From assembly GCA_044222045.1 (NCBI GenBank), contig JBGAOB010000072.1, positions 1 to 16,955 on the forward strand: a DNA stretch of 16,955 nt, written 5' to 3'. The translations under genes were made by a program, and so were the position numbers. How positions within the stretch are numbered: the first letter of the stretch is position 1; each line of letters opens with the position of its first letter. Below are positions 1 through 6,893 of the stretch, in pieces. The DNA is from JBGAMH01 sp044222045 (GTDB lineage Bacteria; Eisenbacteria; RBG-16-71-46). Below the pieces are notes generated by a model. That model was not told the DNA's origin, ran no database searches, and worked only from the letters and a program-made list of their open reading frames with translations.

Positions 1-181
1 CGGGATTCTCGGACAGGTAATAGTCGAGCCAGAACAGCGTGTGGAAGGCGAGATACGAGAACCCGTGCCACGTCGGCACGTCGCCCCATAGTTCGTCCGG
101 GCACGCGCGGATCGAGTTCTCGAGCGCCTGGATCGCGCCCCCGTACTGCGCCCACGTCGCCCGGCTCCAATCGCTCGTCAT
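1..181 (-). CDS. DinB-like protein, N-terminal part (cut by window edge)
   Basis: The first 60 codons are present and the rest lies beyond the left edge. The start is ATG at 181-179, preceded by GAGGAG (plus-strand 189-194) at normal spacing. The peptide begins MTSDWSRATWAQYGGAI, then has a segment with a WHGFSYLAFHTLFWLDYYL pattern. That is a helical, His- and aromatic-rich N-terminus like those of DinB/DUF1569-type four-helix proteins, which usually bind a metal through three His residues. Only the His pair of this segment is visible. It lies downstream of the PLP enzyme gene on the same strand, separated by 115 bp containing a small hairpin. The family is known mainly as stress- or thiol-linked proteins of uncertain reaction. 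Family assignment from 60 residues is moderate. Confidence 0.6.
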   Translation of the reverse strand, partial: MTSDWSRATWAQYGGAIQALENSIRACPDELWGDVPTWHGFSYLAFHTLFWLDYYLSENP

Positions 182-223
182 GTTCGCGCTCCTCGTCTCG
201 ATACGGTCACGCGGGGATCTGCC

Positions 224-238
224 CGGCGAACATCGCCG
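224..238 (-). other. Small hairpin between PLP-enzyme and DinB-like genes
   Basis: CGGCGA, ACA, TCGCCG form a perfect 6-bp stem with a 3-nt loop in the 115-bp gap. No U-rich tail follows on the minus strand, so a rho-independent terminator is not well supported. It could be an mRNA 3'-end stabiliser or chance in GC-rich DNA. Confidence 0.25.
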
Positions 239-296
239 ATGCCGCGCACAGCGTCCACTCCTCGTTCCGGCGCGGGGCGTCCGGTGCACGCCCGCG

Positions 297-1220
297 TCAG
301 GGCTGTCGATACACGTCGGTGTTCAGGTACTTGAGGCCCGAATCGCACAGCAGCGTGACCACCGTGGCGTCGGGGCCGAGCCGCTCCGCCATGCGGATCG
401 CGGCGAGCACGTTGGCTCCCGAGGACGTCCCGGCGAACAGGCCCTCCTCGCGCGCCAGGCGGCGCGTCATCGCCTTGGCGTCGGCCGTGCCGACCGCGTG
501 GATCTCGTCCACGAGCCTCGGCTCCCAGAGCGGCGGCACGTACCCGACGCCCACGCCCTCGATCTTGTGCGGACCGGGCGCGCCCCCGCCCAGCACCGCC
601 GACTCGGCCGGCTCGACCACGCCGATACGGACGCCGGGCTTGCGCTGCTTGAGCACCGTGGCCACGCCGCGCGACGAGGCGCCGGTGCCCACGGCGTGCA
701 CGAACGCGTCCACCGCGCCGTTCGTCTGCTCCCAGATCTCCTCCCCGAGCGGGAAGTAACCGGCGATGCTGTCGGAGTTGTTCAACTGGTCGGTCCAGAA
801 CGTGCGCGGCTCGCGACTCAGGACCCGGGCGGCCTCGATCATGTCGAGGATCAGCTTCTTCGTGGTGAGCCCGCCCTCGCTGGGCACGAGCGTCAGCTCG
901 GCGCCGTACGCGCGCATCTGGTCGAGCTTCTCGCGACTGAACGCGTCGGAGGTGACGATGCGGATGCGGTAGCCGCGCGCCGCACACACGAGCGCGAGCG
1001 ACGCGCCCGTGCTGCCGCCCGTGTACTCGACCACCGTGCCGCCGGGCGGCAGCCGGCCGTCCTTCTCGGCGGCCGCGATCACCGCGAGCGCCATGCGGTC
1101 CTTCATGCTGCCGGTGGGGTTCTCCCACTCCAGCTTCACGAGCACGCGGGCGCACCCCGCAGGTACGACGCGGCGAAGCTGCACGAGGCTGGTGTGGCCG
1201 ACGGATTCCAGGATGGTCAT
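297..1220 (-). CDS. PLP-dependent cysteine synthase family protein
   Basis: A 307-residue fold-type II PLP enzyme. The Schiff-base lysine is K40 in NPTGSMKDR. The substrate-loop motif is TGGSTG (67-72), the PLP phosphate loop is GTGAS (178-182), GTSSGAN lies near residue 257, and CDSG (292-295) matches the C-terminal PDSG-type motif. Known relatives make cysteine from O-acetylserine and sulfide or carry out related beta-replacements in the cytosol. The loop reads TGGSTG instead of the TSGNTG of CysK/CysM, so this is a separate subfamily and the substrate is uncertain. The start ATG at 1220 has GAGGAA (plus-strand 1224-1229), which overlaps the stop codon of the DUF1697 gene upstream. The two genes are 7 bp apart and very likely co-transcribed. 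The family is sure, the exact reaction is not. Confidence 0.92.
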   Translation of the reverse strand: MTILESVGHTSLVQLRRVVPAGCARVLVKLEWENPTGSMKDRMALAVIAAAEKDGRLPPGGTVVEYTGGSTGASLALVCAARGYRIRIVTSDAFSREKLDQMRAYGAELTLVPSEGGLTTKKLILDMIEAARVLSREPRTFWTDQLNNSDSIAGYFPLGEEIWEQTNGAVDAFVHAVGTGASSRGVATVLKQRKPGVRIGVVEPAESAVLGGGAPGPHKIEGVGVGYVPPLWEPRLVDEIHAVGTADAKAMTRRLAREEGLFAGTSSGANVLAAIRMAERLGPDATVVTLLCDSGLKYLNTDVYRQP

Positions 1221-1227
1221 GGGTTCC

Positions 1228-1743
1228 TCACGCCCCCGCGCACTTGCGGATCGTGTCCCACGTGCGCGTGGTGACGTCCTTGCCGAAGGCCTGCTCGATC
1301 AACTTCATGAACACGGGCCCCTTCGGGCTCGCGACGTACGCCGTGAACACCTCGCGGCCGTGCAGCGCCAGCACCTGCGCGCCGTCCGCGGCGTGGGGCA
1401 GGCGGACGGCCGGCTTGCGCGCGGCCCGCAGGAAGCTGACCACGCGCTTGGCCCCGACCGGCACGCGGTGCGTGGCGTAGGGATCGCTCGCGAGCAGTTC
1501 GGCCAGCGCGCTCGTCGAGCGGACGATCGTGTAGAAGCTCCGGCCGAGCGACTCCCGCATGGCTGCCTCGGCGCGCTTCTCGAGCGCGGAATCCGTCGCG
1601 GCGCGTGCGTCGAAGACGACGTTGCCGCTCGACAGCAGCGTGCGCACGTTCGTGAAGCCGGCGACCTCGAACGCGCGCTTCAGTTCGGGCATCTTCGCGT
1701 TCATGGGGCTCACGCCCCGCAGGAAGGCGACGTAGCGAGGCAA
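1228..1743 (-). CDS. DUF1697 domain-containing protein
   Basis: A 171-residue cytosolic protein covering the whole DUF1697 family. The N-terminus YVAFLRGVSPMNAKMPELK matches the family signature (YVALLRGINV...), followed by LSSGNVVFDA and the C-terminal TRTWDTIRK pattern. The family has no established reaction. The start codon is TTG at 1743-1741, chosen because it precedes the conserved PRYVAFLRG and has GGAGGA just upstream. Downstream, the SD of the PLP enzyme sits on this gene's stop codon, so the pair is translationally linked. Upstream, the Sel1 protein gene ends 57 bp away on the same strand. The call is firm; the role is unknown. Confidence 0.9.
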   Translation of the reverse strand: MPRYVAFLRGVSPMNAKMPELKRAFEVAGFTNVRTLLSSGNVVFDARAATDSALEKRAEAAMRESLGRSFYTIVRSTSALAELLASDPYATHRVPVGAKRVVSFLRAARKPAVRLPHAADGAQVLALHGREVFTAYVASPKGPVFMKLIEQAFGKDVTTRTWDTIRKCAGA

Positions 1744-1800
1744 AGGGAGTCCTCCGGTGTTCCTGATGTGGAGCAGCCCCTTCGAGCCGCAGACGGGTGA

Positions 1801-2385
1801 CTAGTCGAGCCGCAGGATCTGCCGAAGGACGGCGGACGACGCCTTCGCGCCGGCTCCTCGCAGAGCCCCGAGTTCCCGGACGATGCGACGAGCGTCCCGA
1901 TCGCCGAGGTCCGCTGCCCTCCCGAACCAGCGCCGGGCAATCATGAGGTTCCTCGGCACGCCGCGACCCAGGGCATGGTAGAGGCCCAGGTTGTACATGG
2001 CATTTCGTCGCCCCTGGCGCGCGGCGAGACGATAGAGTTGCATCGCTCGCGGCAGATCGCGTGCGCTTCCACGCCGGTTCGCGACGAGTATGCCGAGATT
2101 GAGCCGGGCACTCGGATCCCCCTGGGCCGATGCGCGCTCGTACCAGAGCGCCGCCTGTCGCAGATCTCGGCGCCCCGCGGCGCCTCGGTGGTAGACCCAC
2201 CCGAGGATGTACTGCGCCCATGAGTCGTTCACACTCGCAGCGCGGCGCAACCAGGGGAGCGCATCGCGATACCCGGCGGTCGTGCCGACGGCCATCCAGT
2301 GTTCGGCCAGCCGGCACTGCGACGGCACGTCACCCGCCGACGCGCGGGCCTTCAGACGATCGAGACGCTGTTGCTTCGCTGACAT
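1801..2385 (-). CDS. Sel1-repeat (TPR-like) protein
   Basis: A 194-residue protein made of about four Sel1-like repeats of roughly 36 residues (about 17-160) plus a partial one. Recognisable repeat units are ALPWLRRAASVNDSWAQYILG, AALWYERASAQGDPSARLNLG, AMQLYRLAARQGRRNAMYNLG and ARRWFGRAADLGDRDARR. Sel1 repeats form helical scaffolds for protein-protein contacts. No signal peptide or membrane segment is visible, so it is probably cytosolic. The start chosen is ATG at 2385, with GAGGTG at suitable distance and a protein that begins just before the first repeat. An upstream in-frame ATG at 2562 would add 59 residues unlike any repeat and would nearly reach the divergent gene. It may head the transcript that continues into DUF1697. 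The partner is unknown. Confidence 0.88.
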   Translation of the reverse strand: MSAKQQRLDRLKARASAGDVPSQCRLAEHWMAVGTTAGYRDALPWLRRAASVNDSWAQYILGWVYHRGAAGRRDLRQAALWYERASAQGDPSARLNLGILVANRRGSARDLPRAMQLYRLAARQGRRNAMYNLGLYHALGRGVPRNLMIARRWFGRAADLGDRDARRIVRELGALRGAGAKASSAVLRQILRLD

Positions 2386-2400
2386 GATCCTCGGCACCTC

Positions 2401-2444
2401 GGCCCCCCGCGGCAGGGGCCCGTGCGTCCGTGCGTTCGTGCGGA
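2401..2444 (-). repeat. Hairpin plus three 8-bp tandem units in the Sel1 gene leader
   Basis: The arms GGCCCC and GGGGCC (2401-2406 and 2415-2420, loop 8 nt) form a 6-bp stem. Directly next to it on the plus strand are three tandem units: CGTGCGTC (2421-2428), CGTGCGTT (2429-2436) and CGTGCGGA (2437-2444). In the minus-strand transcript the repeats come first and the hairpin abuts the SD of the Sel1 gene, so it could modulate translation initiation. That role is inference. Confidence 0.4.
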
Positions 2445-2568
2445 CTTCGGCTCGAAGCTGCGCGGTCTCAGAGGCGGGGCCGGTGAAGCGGTCGTGACCA
2501 CTCGGGACATGTACCACAGAGGACACTCGCCCCCCACCTCGCCGCTTCTCCCACTCCCCCATCCCCGC

Positions 2569-2574
2569 TATTCT
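2569..2574 (+). promoter_or_regulatory. Possible -10 element (leaderless?) for the SpmA-SpmB gene
   Basis: TATTCT lies 8 nt before the ATG at 2583. No Shine-Dalgarno sequence is seen before this start, unlike most genes here. A -10 at this distance would give a leaderless or nearly leaderless mRNA. No convincing -35 is visible. Confidence 0.3.
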
Positions 2575-2582
2575 CCCGCGCC

Positions 2583-3812
2583 ATGCTCAACTGGATCTGG
2601 GCCGCGTTCTTCTTCGTGGCATTCGTCGCCGCGCTCGTGCAGGCGGTGTTCTTCGGCAAGCCCGACGTCTTCAAGGACGTCGTCGCCGCGCTGTTCGACT
2701 CGTCCAAGACCGGGTTCGAGATCGCGCTCGGGCTCACCGGCGTGATGAGCTTGTGGCTGGGGCTCATGCGCATCGGCGAGAAGGCGGGCGCCATCGAGGG
2801 CATCGCGCGCGCGTTCCGGCCGCTGTTCCGCCGGTTGTTCGCGGGCATCCCCGACGGCCACCCGGCCGCGGGCGCCATCGTGATGAACCTGTCGGCGAAC
2901 GTGCTGGGGCTGGACAACGCCGCCACGCCGCTCGGGCTCAAGGCGATGAAGGAGCTGCAGACGCTCAATCCGCAGCCCGAGCGCGCGACCGACGAGATGA
3001 TCCTGTTCATGGTCATCAACGCGTCGAGCATCACCGTGCTGCCCATGACCATCTTCACGTTCCGCGCCCAACTCGGGGCCGTGGACCCGACCGACGTGTT
3101 CGTGCCGATCCTGATCGCCACCTACTGCAGCACGATGGTGGGCCTGCTCGTCACGGCGGCGGTGCAGAAGATCAACCTGTGGAGCGGCGTCGTGATCGGC
3201 TGGCTCGCGCTGATCACGGCGGCGGTCGGCGGACTCGTCGCGTACTTCTCGCAACTGCCCGCGGAACAGGTGGGGCCGCAGTCCGGCCTGCTCGCGAACG
3301 CGCTGCTGCTGCTGGTGATCCTGGCGTTCCTCGTGGCCGGCGCACGCAAGAAGCTGCCGCTCTACGAGACGTTCATCGACGGCGCGAAGGAGGGCTTCAC
3401 CACCGCGATCGGCATCGTCCCCTACCTGGTGGCGATCCTCGTGGGCGTGGGCGCACTGCGCGCGAGCGGCGCGCTCGACGCGCTGCTCGGCGCGATCCGG
3501 CACGGCGTCACGGCGCTCGGCGTGGATGCGCGCTGGGTGGACGCGATGCCCGTAGCGCTGATCAAGCCGTTCTCGGGCGGCGGCGCGCGCGGACTGATGG
3601 TGGAGACCATGAAGTCGATGGGCGCCGATTCGTTCGCGGGCCGGCTCGCGTGCACGATCCAGGGCAGCACGGAGACCACGTTCTACGTGCTCGCGGTGTA
3701 CTTCGGATCGATCGGCGTCAAGAACACTCGGCACGCGCTCGCGTGCGGGCTCGCCGCCGACGCCGCGGGCGTGATCGGCGCGATCCTGGTCTGTTACCTG
3801 TTCTTCGGCTGA
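2583..3812 (+). CDS. Fused SpmA-SpmB family membrane protein (nucleoside recognition/Gate domains)
   Basis: A 409-residue polytopic inner-membrane protein with two Gate-type halves in one chain. The N-terminal half carries the SpmA signature NLSANVLGLDNAATPLGLK (102-120). The C-terminal half carries SpmB signatures: IKPFSGGGARGLM, and TIQGSTETTFYVLAVYFGS starting near 358 followed by KNTRHAL. Many hydrophobic helices are evident, for example 5-24, 44-62, around 165-190 and the last 25 residues. In Bacillus, separate SpmA and SpmB take part in spore-core dehydration. Fused forms occur in non-spore-formers, where the substrate is unknown. The start ATG at 2583 is the first in frame with the N-terminal helix; no SD is seen. 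It is the only plus-strand gene in the left two thirds of the window and converges on the NPCBM gene with a 22-bp gap. Confidence 0.93.
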   Translation: MLNWIWAAFFFVAFVAALVQAVFFGKPDVFKDVVAALFDSSKTGFEIALGLTGVMSLWLGLMRIGEKAGAIEGIARAFRPLFRRLFAGIPDGHPAAGAIVMNLSANVLGLDNAATPLGLKAMKELQTLNPQPERATDEMILFMVINASSITVLPMTIFTFRAQLGAVDPTDVFVPILIATYCSTMVGLLVTAAVQKINLWSGVVIGWLALITAAVGGLVAYFSQLPAEQVGPQSGLLANALLLLVILAFLVAGARKKLPLYETFIDGAKEGFTTAIGIVPYLVAILVGVGALRASGALDALLGAIRHGVTALGVDARWVDAMPVALIKPFSGGGARGLMVETMKSMGADSFAGRLACTIQGSTETTFYVLAVYFGSIGVKNTRHALACGLAADAAGVIGAILVCYLFFG

Positions 3813-3814
3813 GC

Positions 3815-3826
3815 CGCCGGCCGGCG
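3815..3826. other. 12-bp palindrome in a 22-bp convergent gap
   Basis: CGCCGGCCGGCG is a perfect palindrome between the convergent stop codons at 3812 and 3835. It could fold in either transcript and help end transcription, but there is no U tract and such sequences arise easily at this GC content. Confidence 0.2.
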
Positions 3827-3834
3827 CCGCGCGC

Positions 3835-4488
3835 TCATTTCGCGATCGGGCGGAAGTTCGGCACGAGTCGCGCGCCGATCCAGCACGCCCGGTCGCACTC
3901 GGGGCCGTCTCCCGCGTCGTCGACCTCGAGCCGCAACCTGTCCGCGCCCGACAACGACACGAACACCTCCTGGTGCTGGCCGTGGACCAGCGTTCGGCTC
4001 CGGAAGCGCTCCTGGCCGTCCACGAGCACGCGCAACCGGGCCGAGCCCTTTCGATAGCACGCGGGATCGATCAGCGCCGCATCGGCCATCAGGTAGCGGA
4101 ACCGCCGGTCGAGGCCGTACTCCACGATCGCGCCGCGCGGTCCGGGCGCCATCACCAGCCCCTTCGGTTCGACGACACCGTCCCGCGCGATCTCCCCTCC
4201 CCACGGGGCACGATCGCGGCCGAGTCCCCCCGCGGGTTCGGCGATCACTCGGGAAGGCTCGAGGTCGGACAGGAACACGGGGCCGTCGGTCTCGCCCTCG
4301 GGCGAAGGCGCCGGCGGCGCGGGCTGTGTCGACGCCGGGGCGACCGCGGTCGCGGGCCGTGGCGTGGCGGCGAACCGGCGACGGTCGAGATGGATCGCGG
4401 CCGCGCTCGCGATCACCGTCACCGCGAGGAGCACGACGAGCGTCGCCGGCGAGTCCCACCCGGCCTTCTTCGGCGGCGCGGGAATCAT
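3835..4488 (-). CDS. Membrane-anchored NPCBM/NEW2 domain protein
   Basis: A 217-residue protein. A short N-terminus is followed by one membrane segment (about 15-34, LVVLLAVTVIASAAAIHL), a Pro/Ala/Thr-rich linker (about 38-70), then a beta-rich domain from about 73 to the end. The domain shows NPCBM features: FLSDLEP at its start, then GLVMAPGPRGAIVEYGLDRR, FRYLMADAALIDPACYRKGS, RLRVLVDGQERFRS and LRLEVDDAGDGPECDRACW. NPCBM modules are known as carbohydrate-binding domains next to glycosidases; here the module stands alone, facing the periplasm or outside. Cysteines near PACY and ECDRAC may form disulfides. The ATG at 4488 overlaps the stop of the membrane protein upstream as ATGA, so translation is coupled. 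A binding role for a sugar or cell-wall polymer is inference. Confidence 0.8.
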   Translation of the reverse strand: MIPAPPKKAGWDSPATLVVLLAVTVIASAAAIHLDRRRFAATPRPATAVAPASTQPAPPAPSPEGETDGPVFLSDLEPSRVIAEPAGGLGRDRAPWGGEIARDGVVEPKGLVMAPGPRGAIVEYGLDRRFRYLMADAALIDPACYRKGSARLRVLVDGQERFRSRTLVHGQHQEVFVSLSGADRLRLEVDDAGDGPECDRACWIGARLVPNFRPIAK

Positions 4489-4934
4489 CGCAGGACCATG
4501 CTCCACGCTCGGACGGCTTCCTTCACGATGTCCCACGCCATCAGCCCGCAGAAGCCCAAGACGAGCGCCACGACCGTCCCGGCGCCGAGGTACGCGAGCG
4601 CGATCACGCGCTCGCGCCGTTGCACGGCCATGCTCGCCGCCGCGAGACTCGCGGCGAACGATGCCCCGACGATGCCCAGCAGGATCACGCCCGTGACGAG
4701 CCCCTCCCCGGGGTCGATCGGCCACGTCACCGCGACCTCGCAGGCCAGCGCGCCGACGGCGAGCACCGCCACCGAGGCGGCGCCCAGCACGGGCAGCGGA
4801 CGCGGGCCCTCGGGCGCCGACACCGGCGCGAAGGGCGCGGAGCCGAGTGCGAGCGTGCGCAGCTTGCCGGCCATGTCCTGGAGCAGTGCCCGACGCGACG
4901 CGGACGCGCTCGCACTCCGACGCGCGGCGTTCAC
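4485..4934 (-). CDS. Small three-helix membrane protein, paralogue of the 6894-7340 product
   Basis: A 149-residue hypothetical protein. An Arg-rich cytosolic N-terminus (RRALLQDMAGKLRT) leads to three likely membrane segments: VLGAASVAVLAVGALACEVAV, GLVTGVILLGIVGASFAASLAA and VIALAYLGAGTVVALVLGF. Between the second and third lies RRERVIALAYLGAG. The product of 6894-7340 has the same order, nearly the same length, LRRVLAGVAPRLRT at the N-terminus and RRHERAIGFAWVGMG at the same place. The start is GTG at 4934-4932: GGAGGG lies 4 nt upstream, and this start restores the N-terminus shared with the paralogue. An internal ATG at 4874 would give 129 residues and lose it. The gene is coupled by ATGA overlap to the NPCBM gene, suggesting the two products act together in the membrane. 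I do not recognise the family. Confidence 0.72.
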   Translation of the reverse strand: MNAARRSASASASRRALLQDMAGKLRTLALGSAPFAPVSAPEGPRPLPVLGAASVAVLAVGALACEVAVTWPIDPGEGLVTGVILLGIVGASFAASLAAASMAVQRRERVIALAYLGAGTVVALVLGFCGLMAWDIVKEAVRAWSMVLR

Positions 4935-4938
4935 GTCG

Positions 4939-4944
4939 CCCTCC
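4939..4944 (-). promoter_or_regulatory. Shine-Dalgarno that decides the GTG start at 4934
   Basis: GGAGGG on the minus strand, 4 nt before GTG. The internal ATG at 4874 has only a weak CAGGA. This supports the longer product. Confidence 0.6.
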
Positions 4945-5209
4945 GCGGGAGCGCCCCGCCCCGGGACCACCACCGTCGCGTGCGTGCACACGCCGTCGGC
5001 GAGTGCGGAGCGATCGCGTGTGTTCGACGAGCTTCGTTCATCGTGCGGCGGCCTCCGGCGCGATGCTCGCACCGATCGGCTCTTCGGGAGTGGTGTCCCG
5101 GGGCCGCCCCGTCGGCGCATGCGGTGCGGCGCAGGGGTTTTCGGCGGCCGCCGGGGGGCGACTGAACGGCGGATCTCGCGATGCGCGCAAGTCGAGCCCG
5201 CGCAGCGCC
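4945..5209. other. Intergenic region without a supported gene
   Basis: This gap between the SDR stop and the small membrane protein holds no reading frame that resembles a gene. A 12-bp palindrome CGGCGGCCGCCG is at 5142-5153; on the minus strand it is followed by AAAACCCC, not by U residues, so it is not a standard terminator for the SDR gene. A promoter for the gene pair 4934-3835 is expected here, but I could not pick one with confidence. Confidence 0.4.
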
Positions 5210-5977
5210 TCAGCTCCGCCGCGGCCGCGCCTGCAGCCACCGCCAGAGCGCGTCGGGCAGGGCGCGCAGCACCCATGCGACCAGGCGCCAGCGCTTCGTG
5301 ACGTACGCGCGCCGTTCGCGCCTCGTGATCGCGTCGGCGATCTGGCGCGCCGCCTTGTCCACCGGCGCCACCCAGAAGCGCTGCGGGGACTTCGCCATCG
5401 CGGTGTCCACCCAACCGGGCAGCACGTCGGTCACCACCACCCGCGGCAGCCGGCGCGCGAACGAGGAGCGCAGCGCGTCGAAGTACGTGGACTCGAAGGC
5501 CTTCGACGCGCCGTACGCGGGCGCGACACCGGCGCCGCGGATGCCCGCGATCGACGAGATGCCCACCAGGTGCCCCGAGCCCTGTCGCTCGAACGCGCGC
5601 ACGGCCACGTTCACCGCGTTCACCCAGCCGCGCACGTTCACGTCCACGGTCTGCACCTCGGTCGCGAGCGTGAGGTCGGGATTCGGTTCGCCCCAGCCCG
5701 AGCTCTGCACCCACAGGTCCACGCGGCCGAGCCGCGCGATCAGCGCCTCGAGACCGGCGCGCGCCTCGTCGAGCGCGGTCACGTCCACGCGCTGCACCTC
5801 GGCCCCGCCGGGCAGTTGCGCCGCCAGCTCCCGCAGCAGCTCCTCGCGACGCGCGGCGATCCCCAGCCGCCAGCCGCGCTCGGCGAGCTCCTTCGCGAGC
5901 GCCCGGCCGATGCCGGACGACGCACCGACCACGACCGCGACGGGTCGCGGATCGCGCGCATCGGGGGCGTTCGGCAT
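5210..5977 (-). CDS. SDR family NAD(P)-dependent oxidoreductase
   Basis: A 255-residue classical short-chain dehydrogenase. The cofactor loop VVVGASSGIG is at about 15-24, the active-site Asn N114 in VDVNVRG, Ser in GISSIAG (141-142), and the catalytic pair Y155 and K159 in AYGASKA. The usual NNAG motif is replaced by QSSG (91-94). AARRE after beta-strand 2 (about 41-45) suggests NADP(H) preference. A C-terminal extension ends in a Trp/Arg-rich helix (RLVAWVLRALPDALWRWLQARPRR) that may touch the membrane, as in lipid-linked SDRs. The start ATG at 5977 begins just before the Rossmann strand but lacks a good SD. A GTG at 5998-5996, overlapping the VOC stop as TAGTG, is an alternative adding 7 residues. 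It is likely co-transcribed with the VOC gene. The substrate is unknown. Confidence 0.92.
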   Translation of the reverse strand: MPNAPDARDPRPVAVVVGASSGIGRALAKELAERGWRLGIAARREELLRELAAQLPGGAEVQRVDVTALDEARAGLEALIARLGRVDLWVQSSGWGEPNPDLTLATEVQTVDVNVRGWVNAVNVAVRAFERQGSGHLVGISSIAGIRGAGVAPAYGASKAFESTYFDALRSSFARRLPRVVVTDVLPGWVDTAMAKSPQRFWVAPVDKAARQIADAITRRERRAYVTKRWRLVAWVLRALPDALWRWLQARPRRS

Positions 5978-5997
5978 CGCGTGCGGGGCGGCGGCCA

Positions 5998-6762
5998 CTA
6001 CGGGCCGATGAGCCCCATCGTCGTGCCCGACGGATCGGTGAAGTAGCCGAACGTGCCCATGCCCGGCATGGCCATGGGGTCCCCGATCGGCTTGCCGCCG
6101 GCGGCGGCGATCAGCGTGAGGCTCGCCTTCACGTCCGACGACCACACGTACGCAAGGCCCCTCAGCGCCGGCGTGTGGGACTGGAACACGCCGCCCACGC
6201 CCGCGCCCGGGTCGAAGCCGAGATAGCCCGGCATGGTCTCGATCGTGCCCCAGCCGAACACGTCGCCGAAGAACCTGGCCGCCGCATCGCCGCCCGAAGT
6301 GTGCAACTCGAGACTGCAGATCGCGCCCGGCGGCGGCTTGGGGTTGTCGCCGAACGGCATCGGGATCTTCGGCTGCGGCGGCACGCCCCGGGACTCGAAG
6401 ATCCCGTACACCGTGCCCGACGGGTCCTCGATGCGCGCGAGCCTGCCGAGCACGGGGATCGTCCACGGCGCGCGCTCCGTCCGCCCACCGGCTGCCGATA
6501 CGCGCTCCAGCATCGCGTCCACGCTGGCCACGCCGATGAACGGGACGCACGTCTGCGCACCTTCGGGCTGGTTCGCGCGCAGGGCCATGCCCGGCCCCGC
6601 CGGCCCGGTGCCCGCGGCCAGTTCGGCCGAGAGCGGCATCATCGACCAGCCGAAGAGCTTCGCGTAGAACGCGCGCGAACCGTCGAGGTCACGGCTCGCG
6701 AGCACCACGAACGAGACGGGATGCTCGCCGGTTCCGGGCGGGATGCTGGGCAACGGACTCAT
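5998..6762 (-). CDS. VOC family protein with two glyoxalase/dioxygenase-like domains
   Basis: A 254-residue cytosolic protein with two tandem vicinal-oxygen-chelate modules. The first (about 15-125) begins HPVSFVVLASRDLDGSRAFYAKLFGW and ends at IEDPSGTVYGIFE. The second (about 145-254) begins SLELHTSGGDAAARFFGDVFGW and ends at YFTDPSGTTMGLIGP. The duplicated layout is that of glyoxalase/bleomycin-resistance-like proteins of 250-260 residues. Family members bind a metal through His/Glu residues or have lost it; the reaction here cannot be assigned. The start ATG at 6762 has GGAGG 6 nt upstream. The stop touches the possible GTG start of the SDR gene, so the two may form an operon. Family call firm, substrate unknown. 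Confidence 0.9.
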   Translation of the reverse strand: MSPLPSIPPGTGEHPVSFVVLASRDLDGSRAFYAKLFGWSMMPLSAELAAGTGPAGPGMALRANQPEGAQTCVPFIGVASVDAMLERVSAAGGRTERAPWTIPVLGRLARIEDPSGTVYGIFESRGVPPQPKIPMPFGDNPKPPPGAICSLELHTSGGDAAARFFGDVFGWGTIETMPGYLGFDPGAGVGGVFQSHTPALRGLAYVWSSDVKASLTLIAAAGGKPIGDPMAMPGMGTFGYFTDPSGTTMGLIGP

Positions 6763-6893
6763 GGAAGGCCTCCGGGGTGGACGCTGCAGCCGTGAACGGT
6801 GCGCAGCGCGACTCCGGGCGCGGCGACCGGTGCGAGGCCGCGCATTGTGCCGATCGCGGGCGTCGGGTGGAAGGGCTTCGTGGGCGGCGGCCG

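Noticed and set aside
39..1274. Long open frame on the plus strand opposite the PLP enzyme
   Set aside because: It is antisense to a gene with all family motifs, and its Arg/His/Ala-rich translation is typical of the shadow frames of GC-rich genes.
1801..2562. Upstream ATG at 2562 for the Sel1 protein
   Set aside because: The extra 59 residues show no repeat or signal peptide and would cover the leader hairpin and repeats. The ATG at 2385 has a suitable SD and starts right before the first repeat.
2568..3734. Minus-strand frame opposite the SpmA-SpmB gene
   Set aside because: The plus-strand frame has conserved family motifs and membrane helices; the minus-strand product is Arg/His/Glu-rich noise.
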